From: Billgrantia tianxiuensis
Lineage (GTDB): Bacteria > Pseudomonadota > Gammaproteobacteria > Pseudomonadales > Halomonadaceae
DNA length: 64,000 nucleotides
Assembly: GCF_009834345.1 (NCBI RefSeq)
Contig: NZ_CP035042.1
Coordinates: forward strand, 1,364,001 to 1,428,000
Direction: 5' to 3'
The notes beneath the pieces are model-generated. The model was given only the letters and a program-made list of their open reading frames with translations. It had not been told where the DNA came from and did not search any database. Position 1 is the stretch's first letter, and each line of letters starts with the position of its first letter. The position numbers and the translations under genes are program-made. Below, one piece after another: positions 14,891 to 21,109 of this stretch.

Positions 14891-17404
14891 TCACGCAGGC
14901 CTTAATTGCCCGCGCTCGGTGGTATAGATGATGTCCGGATCCGGGCGCGCGTCGTTGACGAAGCTGCGGAAGCGCTTGAGCTTCTCCGGGTCGCTGATGG
15001 CATTGGCCCATTCGCACTCGTAGGTGTCGACCACGGCCTGCATCTGCCGCTCCAGCTCCTCGCCGATGCCGAGGCTGTCTTCGAGGATCACTTCCTTGAG
15101 GTAGTCCAGGCCGCCTTCCAGGTTCTCGCGCCACACCGAGGTGCGCTGCAGGCGGTCGGCGGTGCGGATGTAGAACATCAGGAAGCGGTCGATGTAGCGG
15201 AACAGCTCCTCGTCGCTGAGGTCGGTGGCGAACAGTTCGGCGTGGCGTGGGCGCATGCCGCCGTTGCCGCATACATACAGGTTCCAGCCGTTCTCGGTGG
15301 CGATCACGCCGACGTCCTTGCTCTGGGCCTCGGCGCATTCGCGGGTGCAGCCGGAAACGGCGAACTTGAGCTTGTGCGGGGCGCGCAGGCCTTTGTAGCG
15401 GTTCTCGATCTGGATCGCCATGCCTACGCTGTCCTGCACGCCGTAGCGGCACCAGGTGCTGCCCACGCAGGACTTCACCGTGCGGGTCGATTTGCCGTAG
15501 GCGTGGCCGGTCTCGAAGCCAGCTTCGATCAGCTCACCCCAGATCGCCGGCAGGTCCTCCAGGCGGGCGCCGAACAGGTCGATGCGCTGGCCGCCGGTAA
15601 TCTTGGTGTAGAGTTCGTACTTCTGCGCCACCTGGCCCAGCACCACCAGCTTGTCGGGGGTGATCTCCCCGCCGGCGATGCGCGGCACCACCGAGTAGGT
15701 GCCGTTCTTCTGCATGTTGGCCATGAAGGTGTCGTTGGTGTCCTGCAGCGGGATGTGGGCCGCGTCGGTGATCGGCTCGTTGAAGCAGGAGGCCAGGATC
15801 GAGGCCACCGCCGGCTTGCAGATGTCGCAGCCGAGTTTGTGGGTCTTGGGGTTGCCGTGCTTCTCCATCAGCTCGCTGAAAGTCTTGATGCCCTCCACCC
15901 GTACGATGTCGTAGAGCTCCTGGCGGGTATGGGCGAAGTGCTCGCAGATCGACTTGTCGACCTCCACGCCGCGGCTCTCGAGTTCGTGATCGACCAGGGT
16001 CTTGAGCAGGGCGGCACAGCCGCCGCAGCCGGTGCTGGCCTTGGTGGCGCCTTTCACCGCGCCCAGGTCCACCGCGCCGCCGTCGATGGCGCTGCACACG
16101 TCGGCCTTGGTGACGTTGTGGCACGAGCAGATGGTGGCGGTGGCCGGCAGGGCGTCCGGCCCCAGCGCGGGGGCGGCTTCGCTGCCGGCCGGCAGGATCA
16201 GGGAGGCCGGGTCCTCGGGCAGCTCGATGCGGTTGGCATAGTACTGCAGCAGAGTGTCGTAGTAGCTGTTGTCGCCCACCAGCATGGCGCCGACCAGGCG
16301 CTTGCCGTCGCTGGAGACCACCAGCTTGCGGTACTGCTGCTTGAGCGGGTCGAGGAAACGGAACTGGCGTGCTCCGGGTGTACGGTCGCCGTGGGCATCG
16401 CCGATGGAGCCCACGTCGACCCCCATCAGCTTGAGCTTGGTGCTCATGTCGGCGCCCTTGAAGGCTTCATTTCCCTCGAGCAGGGTGGCGGCGGCGACCT
16501 TGGCCATCTGGTAGCCGGGGGCGACCAGGCCGAAGATGCTGTTGTTCCACAGCGCCACTTCGCCGATGGCGAGGATGGCCGGGTCGCTGGTCAGGCAATT
16601 GTCGTCGATCACCACGCCGCCGCGCTCGCCGATCTCCAGGCCACTGTCGCGGGCCAGTTCGTCGCGGGGGCGAATGCCGGCGGAGAAGACGATGAGGTCG
16701 GTCTCCAGCACTTTCTCGTCCTGGAACACCATGCGGTGGCGACTGGCCTCGCCGTCGACGATCTCCTGCGTCGCGCGGCCGGTAAGCACCTGTACGCCCA
16801 GCGCTTCGATCTTCTCGCGCAGCAGCTCGCCGCCTTCGGCATCGACCTGCATTGGCATCAGCCGCGGGGCGAATTCCACCACGGCGGTGTCGAGGTTGAG
16901 CCCACGCAGGGCGTTGGCGGCTTCCAGGCCGAGCAGGCCGCCGCCCACCACCACGCCGGTGGTGGCGGTTTCGGCAGCGGCACGAATGGCGTCGAGGTCC
17001 TCCAGGGTGCGGTAGACCAGGCAGCCCTCGCGGTCGTTGCCGGGAATCGGCGGCACGAAGGGGTAGGAGCCGGTGGCCAGCACCAGGCGGTCGTAGGGGT
17101 AGCGGCCCTGGGGCGTGACCACTTCGCTCTTGTCGCGGTCGATCTCGGTGACCGCTTCATGCAGGCGCAGTTCGATGCCGTGCTCGGCATAGTAGTCGGC
17201 GGTGGAGAGCGCCAGCGAGGCGGCGTCACGGCCGCTGAAGTACTCGGAGAGGTGCACGCGGTCGTAGGCCAGGTGACGCTCCTCGCCAAACACGGTGACG
17301 GCGTAACGCTCGGTGGCGCCCTGTTCGACCAGCTGCTCGACCAGGTGGTGGCCGACCATGCCGTTGCCGATGACGATCAGTTGCGGTTTGACGGGCGTGT
17401 TCAT
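14891..17404 (-). CDS. nirB: Nitrite reductase [NAD(P)H] large subunit
   Basis: 837 residues, full length for NirB. It has an N-terminal FAD/NAD(P)H oxidoreductase (VIGNGMVGHHLVEQL, VVVGGGLLGLEAANAL), a BFD-like [2Fe-2S] region (CSCHNVTKADVC and GCGGC), then the nitrite/sulfite-reductase half-domains. The siroheme/[4Fe-4S] ligands are CVGSTWC (CX5C) and CTREC (CX3C), followed by NLYVCGNGGMRPRHAELF. It carries six-electron reduction of nitrite to ammonium. Its ATG overlaps the nasC stop by four bases (ATGA), so translation is coupled. Expression is expected to depend on the sigma-54 promoter and ANTAR-type leader before nasC. Confidence 0.95.
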   Translation of the reverse strand: MNTPVKPQLIVIGNGMVGHHLVEQLVEQGATERYAVTVFGEERHLAYDRVHLSEYFSGRDAASLALSTADYYAEHGIELRLHEAVTEIDRDKSEVVTPQGRYPYDRLVLATGSYPFVPPIPGNDREGCLVYRTLEDLDAIRAAAETATTGVVVGGGLLGLEAANALRGLNLDTAVVEFAPRLMPMQVDAEGGELLREKIEALGVQVLTGRATQEIVDGEASRHRMVFQDEKVLETDLIVFSAGIRPRDELARDSGLEIGERGGVVIDDNCLTSDPAILAIGEVALWNNSIFGLVAPGYQMAKVAAATLLEGNEAFKGADMSTKLKLMGVDVGSIGDAHGDRTPGARQFRFLDPLKQQYRKLVVSSDGKRLVGAMLVGDNSYYDTLLQYYANRIELPEDPASLILPAGSEAAPALGPDALPATATICSCHNVTKADVCSAIDGGAVDLGAVKGATKASTGCGGCAALLKTLVDHELESRGVEVDKSICEHFAHTRQELYDIVRVEGIKTFSELMEKHGNPKTHKLGCDICKPAVASILASCFNEPITDAAHIPLQDTNDTFMANMQKNGTYSVVPRIAGGEITPDKLVVLGQVAQKYELYTKITGGQRIDLFGARLEDLPAIWGELIEAGFETGHAYGKSTRTVKSCVGSTWCRYGVQDSVGMAIQIENRYKGLRAPHKLKFAVSGCTRECAEAQSKDVGVIATENGWNLYVCGNGGMRPRHAELFATDLSDEELFRYIDRFLMFYIRTADRLQRTSVWRENLEGGLDYLKEVILEDSLGIGEELERQMQAVVDTYECEWANAISDPEKLKRFRSFVNDARPDPDIIYTTERGQLRPA

Positions 17405-18717
17405 GCGGCCTCCTTGGCGGGGCTGTGCGGTGATTCGTTCGATGCGTCGTCGAGCAGGGCCTGGGCGTCGGCGGCGCCGAGCAGCAGCGCGGCGCGGCAG
17501 GCGGTGAGGTCGCGACCGGCCAGGGCCTGCTCGAAGTACCAGGGGCCGGAGGCGGTGTCGCCGTAGAGCACGGCGCCCTCCAGGCGGCCGCCTCTCAGCA
17601 GCAGGCGGCGGTAGTCGCCCTGCTGGGGATCGCGGTAGCTGAGTACCTCGTGATCGGGTTCGGCTTCGGTGGGGCCGAAGGCGTAGAGCGAGATGCCGCT
17701 GACCTTGAGCTTGGTGGCGGTCGGTTTCTCGACGTAGCCCTGTGCGTCTTCGTCATCGGCGTGGTCATGGTCGAGACAGAGCCGCTCGGCCAGCACCTCG
17801 ACCTGGCGCCAGATCGGCTCGACCAGGCCGTAGAGGTTGCCGCGGTGCTCGCAGCACTCGCCCAGAGCGTGGATCGCCGGGTCGCTGGTGGTCAGCCACT
17901 CGTCGACGATCACGCCGCGATTGACCTCCAGTCCGGCCACGCGCCCTAGTTCGGCATTGGGCACGATGCCGATGGCCACCACCACGCAGTCGGCGGCGAG
18001 CCGCGTGCCGTCGGCGAGCAGGGCGGCGCACACCTGGCCCTCGGCGTCGGCTTCCAGCCGTTCGAGCTGGGCGTCGGTATGGATGTCGAGCCCGCGACCG
18101 CGTAGCTCATTCTCCAGCAGGCGGGCGGCGGTAAGGTCGAGCTGGCGATTCATCAGGCGGTCGTCGCGCTGCAGCAGGCTCACCTGCATGCCGCGCTTGC
18201 GCAGCCCTTCCGCGGCTTCCAGGCCGAGCAGGCCGCCGCCGATCACCACGGCGTTGCGGCCGCTTTCGGCGGCGCGTGCCAGGGCGTCGGCGTCGTGCAG
18301 GTCGCGGAACACGTGTACGCCGGGAAGCTCGAGTCCCGGCACCGGCGGGCGGGCTGGGTTCGAACCGGTAGCCAGCACCAGGCGGTCGTAGTCGAGCCGG
18401 CGATCAGCATCGGTGCTGAGTGTGCGTGCGTCGCAGTCGATCTTCTCCACCCGCTCGCCGAGGATGAGTTCGATGCCCTGCTCGGCATACCATTCGGCGC
18501 TGCGCAGGGTGAGGGCCTCGCGCTGCATTTCGCCGGCCAGCAGCGGCGAGAGCAGGATGCGGTTGTAGGCCGGCGCCTGCTCGGCCCCGATGACCGTGAT
18601 CCTGGCGGGGCGCTCGGTCCGGGCGAGGAGTGCCTCGACCAGCCGGTGGCCGGCCATGCCGTTGCCGACGATGACCAAATGCTCGACGGTGGATGTCTCG
18701 GGATGTCGCCGTGGCAT
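17401..18717 (-). CDS. nasC: FAD-dependent NADH oxidoreductase for assimilatory nitrate reductase
   Basis: 438 residues of the pyridine-nucleotide-disulfide oxidoreductase family, closely matching NirB's first third: LVIVGNGMAGHRLVEALLA (FAD), AYNRILLSPLLAG, LATGSNPARPPVPG and AVVIGGGLLGLEAAEGL (NAD). In Klebsiella-type nas systems this protein passes electrons from NADH to NasA; that role is inferred from context (first gene before nirBD, nasA nearby). A short tail (YFEQALAGRDLTACRAALLLG) lacks the Cys cluster of a BFD domain, and NasA here carries one at its own C-terminus. The ATG at 18717 has GAGGAGG nine bases upstream; an upstream in-frame Met at 18837 would lie inside the leader hairpins and is unlikely. 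Confidence 0.85.
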   Translation of the reverse strand: MPRRHPETSTVEHLVIVGNGMAGHRLVEALLARTERPARITVIGAEQAPAYNRILLSPLLAGEMQREALTLRSAEWYAEQGIELILGERVEKIDCDARTLSTDADRRLDYDRLVLATGSNPARPPVPGLELPGVHVFRDLHDADALARAAESGRNAVVIGGGLLGLEAAEGLRKRGMQVSLLQRDDRLMNRQLDLTAARLLENELRGRGLDIHTDAQLERLEADAEGQVCAALLADGTRLAADCVVVAIGIVPNAELGRVAGLEVNRGVIVDEWLTTSDPAIHALGECCEHRGNLYGLVEPIWRQVEVLAERLCLDHDHADDEDAQGYVEKPTATKLKVSGISLYAFGPTEAEPDHEVLSYRDPQQGDYRRLLLRGGRLEGAVLYGDTASGPWYFEQALAGRDLTACRAALLLGAADAQALLDDASNESPHSPAKEAA

Positions 18718-18765
18718 GCGAACACCTCCTCTCGCTGCGCTTGTCAGAATGACGGGCCTATAACG

Positions 18766-18864
18766 CAACGACGCCTCGGCGCTTCCCCTGTCGATTCGAG
18801 GATCGAACCGGGGAGCACAGAGACGTCGTTGTCGCATTCATGTGGGCGATCGCCTTTGATCGCC
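18766..18864 (-). promoter_or_regulatory. ANTAR-type two-hairpin antitermination leader of nasC-nirB-nirD
   Basis: In transcript sense, P1 is GGCGATC-AAAGGC-GATCGCC (18864-18845), a 7-bp stem with hexaloop AAAGGC. P2 is GAC-AACGAC-GTC (18833-18822), with hexaloop AACGAC. Both loops have A1 and G4, the marks of ANTAR RNA targets. P2's loop and 3' arm form the 5' arm of a larger hairpin (CAACGACG at 18831-18824 with CGTCGTTG at 18773-18766), so P2 and the terminator-like hairpin exclude each other. The U-tract after it is weak. P1 begins about six bases after the predicted sigma-54 start. Confidence 0.8.
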
Positions 18865-18880
18865 GCTTTGTCCTGCAGGT

Positions 18881-18896
18881 ATCAAGATTCTGGCCA
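18881..18896 (-). promoter_or_regulatory. Probable sigma-54 promoter of nasC-nirB-nirD
   Basis: TGGCCAGAATCTTGAT against the consensus TGGCACGNNNNTTGCW: the -24 TGGC matches and the -12 is TTGAT, at exact spacing. Predicted start about 18870. It is the weakest of the four sigma-54 matches in this window. Confidence 0.55.
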
Positions 18897-18996
18897 AGGT
18901 ACCTGGTGCGTGAAGTTTTTCCTTGTGTGCCAGTGTGTTGGAAAGTGACTTGGGGGCGTGATGCTGGCCGGAGGAAACTCAGCTTTCACCGGCCAT

Positions 18997-19011
18997 GCAC
19001 ATCAATGGTGC
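18997..19011. promoter_or_regulatory. NtrC-like binding site
   Basis: GCACATCAATGGTGC fits the dyad GCACC-N5-GGTGC with one mismatch. It lies about 110 bp upstream of the sigma-54 element and overlaps the nasS stop codon, a usual distance for an NtrC enhancer. Confidence 0.55.
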
Positions 19012-20042
19012 GTTGCGGCATCGAAATGCACAGGGCTGTAGCATGCCGCCAGTAGCGCGGGATCGAAGCGGCCGCCCTGCGCTTCGAGCTGGCTCACGAT
19101 GGGGGCGGCGAAGTGCAGTGCGGCCTGTGGCGTCGGGCGCAGCATGTCCGCCCCGCAGAGATGCTGATGAATGGGGGCTGCGTCGTTGTCGAGCGTTTCG
19201 AGATGGCGAATCGAGCGGTCGAGGTAGGGCGGCAGGGCTAGCCACTCCCGTGCCTGGCGACGGTGATCCGGCGAGGCGGCCAGCCACTCGCTGGCTGTTG
19301 CCAGGGCCCGCAGCAGGGCGGCCAGGGTAGCGGGGTAGCGCTGCGCCCAGGAGCGGGTCACGCCGAGCACTTTCTCGGGGTGGTCCTGCCACAGTTGGGC
19401 GCCAGTGGCGACCAGTTGGCCCGCGCCGCAGTGGCGGGCCAGGGTGCCCCAGGGCTCGCCGGCGCAGAAGCCATCGATCTGGCCGTTGCGCAGGGCTTCC
19501 ACCATGCGCGGCGGTGGCAGGGCGACCAGTTCCACGTCGCGGTCGGGGGCGATGTCGCCCAGGGTCAGCCATTCGCGCAGCTGGTAGTGCTGGCAGGAGT
19601 AGGGGTAGACCATGGCCAAGCGTGGGCGTTTGCCGCTGCCCGGCCCGCGCAGCCAGTCGCCCAGTGCCAGGGCGCTGGTGCCTGGGTCTGTTGCTAGCGC
19701 GGCGCCGCTGGCCTGACACAGCGACGTGGAGAGCGTGATGGTATTGCCGTTGCGCGAGAGCAGCGTCGGCGCAAGCGTTTCGCAGGGGGCGCGGCCCAGC
19801 CCCAGGCTCATGGCCAGCGGCATGGGGGCGAGCATTTGGGCGCCGTCGAGCAAGCCGGCAGCGACCTTGTCGCGCAGGGTGCTCCAGGCGTTCTCCCGCG
19901 AAAGACTGACCTCGAGGCCTTGGGCGGCAAAGCAGCCCTGCTCGCGGGCGACGATCAACAGAGCGGCGTCGAGCAGCGGCACGAAGCCGAGGGTGAGACG
20001 CTCGAGTTCGGGGCTGGCGGCATGGTGTTGCGGGTGGCTCAT
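19002..20042 (-). CDS. nasS: NasS, cytoplasmic nitrate/nitrite sensor
   Basis: 346 residues of the NrtA/NasS periplasmic-binding-protein-like family (LTLGFVPLLDAALLIVAREQ, GLEVSLSREN, DGAQMLAPMPLAMSLGLG, GFCAGEPWGT, WAQRYPATLAALLRAL). It has no signal peptide and starts directly with the domain, as expected for the soluble sensor that binds nitrate or nitrite and holds NasT inactive, rather than for an ABC transporter receptor. Its start overlaps the nasT stop by four bases (ATGA), so the pair is coupled. Compare the exported, Tat-signal homologue at 40643, which belongs to the transporter. Confidence 0.92.
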   Translation of the reverse strand: MSHPQHHAASPELERLTLGFVPLLDAALLIVAREQGCFAAQGLEVSLSRENAWSTLRDKVAAGLLDGAQMLAPMPLAMSLGLGRAPCETLAPTLLSRNGNTITLSTSLCQASGAALATDPGTSALALGDWLRGPGSGKRPRLAMVYPYSCQHYQLREWLTLGDIAPDRDVELVALPPPRMVEALRNGQIDGFCAGEPWGTLARHCGAGQLVATGAQLWQDHPEKVLGVTRSWAQRYPATLAALLRALATASEWLAASPDHRRQAREWLALPPYLDRSIRHLETLDNDAAPIHQHLCGADMLRPTPQAALHFAAPIVSQLEAQGGRFDPALLAACYSPVHFDAATHH

Positions 20043-20680
20043 GAGCGGGATCCCCGTTGGTCGGGTCGCCCCTGGGGCGATGCCAGGGTCGGATTCAGGC
20101 GGTCGAGTATGTCAATGACGCTGTCGGCGACCTCGGCGATACGCTGGCCGCGATCCATGGCGAGCTTGCGCAGCATGCGGTAGGCCTGCTCCTCATCGCA
20201 GCTCTGGTGCTTCATCAACAGGCCCTTGGCGCGTTCGATGCGCTTGCGCTCGGCGAGCTGGTTGCGCGCCTTGTCGAGTTCCTGGCGCATGCTGTGGAAG
20301 GCGTCGAAGCGGGCGATGGCGACCTCGACGATGGCCTCCACACGCTCCGGCACCAGGCCGTCGACCACATAGGCGCTGACGCCGGCCTTGAGCGCGGCCT
20401 GCAGCGTGTCGGAGTCGTGTTGGTCGGCGAAGAACACCACCGGACGAGGGTTTTCGCGGTTGAGCAGGGCCATGCTTTCCAGCGTGTCGCGGTCGGGGCT
20501 CTCCATGTCGATGATCACCACGTCGGGCTGGTGGCGCTCGACCATCTCGTTGAGGCTGGCCGGGCTCGTCAGCCGGCAGATGACCCGGTGACCCTCGGCC
20601 ATCAGCGCTTCCTCGACCATGGCGGCACGCACTACCTCATCGTCGACCAACAGAATGTTCAGAGGTGATGGTGATGGCAT
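20039..20680 (-). CDS. nasT: NasT, ANTAR-domain transcription antiterminator
   Basis: 213 residues. An N-terminal receiver-like domain (NILLVDDEVVRAAMVEEAL, DVVIIDMESPDRDTLES) is joined by a coiled coil to a C-terminal ANTAR domain (ERAKGLLMKHQSCDEEQAYR, LRKLAMDRGQRIAEVADSVI). ANTAR proteins bind paired hexaloop RNA hairpins and prevent terminator formation; NasT is released from NasS when nitrate or nitrite is present. Obvious targets are the leaders upstream of nasC (18766-18864), nasA (21003-21084) and nrtA (41977-42086). Of two possible starts I prefer the ATG at 20680, since the family begins a few residues before VDDE; the ribosome site is weak for either. Confidence 0.92.
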   Translation of the reverse strand: MPSPSPLNILLVDDEVVRAAMVEEALMAEGHRVICRLTSPASLNEMVERHQPDVVIIDMESPDRDTLESMALLNRENPRPVVFFADQHDSDTLQAALKAGVSAYVVDGLVPERVEAIVEVAIARFDAFHSMRQELDKARNQLAERKRIERAKGLLMKHQSCDEEQAYRMLRKLAMDRGQRIAEVADSVIDILDRLNPTLASPQGRPDQRGSRS

Positions 20681-20850
20681 AGGGTCTCGCTCTGTGTCGC
20701 GCCTTTGCATTGGCGCAAGAGCCTAGCGGCTCCTGTGGTACTTCTTGCGAAACACGATGCAAGAAACGTTCCAACTGATACTCCGTCGCGGACAGTGGGG
20801 CATTTGGCGTGCTACTGGCTGGTGGCGAGCGAGCCTGATTCGCTCACTGG

Positions 20851-20865
20851 CACCAGTCTGGTGCA
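20851..20865 (+). promoter_or_regulatory. NtrC-binding dyad upstream of nasA
   Basis: GCACCAGTCTGGTGC is an exact GCACC-N5-GGTGC dyad, the NtrC consensus, about 110 bp upstream of the sigma-54 promoter. A GGTGCA half-site at 20891-20896 may add a second weak site. Confidence 0.75.
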
Positions 20866-20962
20866 AGGGCGGAACCGGCCGTGGGGAAATGGTGCAAAGC
20901 AGCATGGAGGGGCGTCAGGAACGAAGGAGCATCTGCCTGATACCCGCTCGTTCTTCGGTGGA

Positions 20963-20978
20963 TGGCACGCTTCCTGCT
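20963..20978 (+). promoter_or_regulatory. Sigma-54 promoter of nasA
   Basis: TGGCACGCTTCCTGCT against TGGCACGNNNNTTGCW: one mismatch (C for T in the -12 box), exact GG-to-GC spacing of ten. Predicted start about 20989. Confidence 0.75.
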
Positions 20979-21002
20979 TGCTACGGGTCAATACTCTCTA
21001 GA

Positions 21003-21084
21003 GGGCGCCATGCGGTGCCCCAAGCGGCAACGACGCCCGCCAACGCCACCCTTCGGGGGCGGCCGTTGGCGGGCGTCGTCGTTT
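21003..21084 (+). promoter_or_regulatory. ANTAR-type attenuator leader of nasA
   Basis: A first hairpin GGGCGC-CATGCG-GTGCCC (21003-21020) is followed by GGC-AACGAC-GCC (21026-21037), whose hexaloop AACGAC has A1 and G4. That loop merges into the 5' arm of a perfect 16-bp hairpin (21030-21045 with 21064-21079) ending CGTTT, 26 nt before the nasA ATG. Sequestering the arm in the small hairpin would prevent the large one. The first loop has C at position 1, so the first element is less certain. Confidence 0.7.
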
Positions 21085-21109
21085 CGCCAAGACCAGACAG
21101 GAGATCGAC

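Noticed and set aside
14906-17566. An 886-codon open frame on the plus strand opposite nirB and nasC
   Set aside because: It is the antisense shadow of two certain genes in high-GC DNA; it has low-complexity His/Ala/Gly-rich sequence and no family resemblance.
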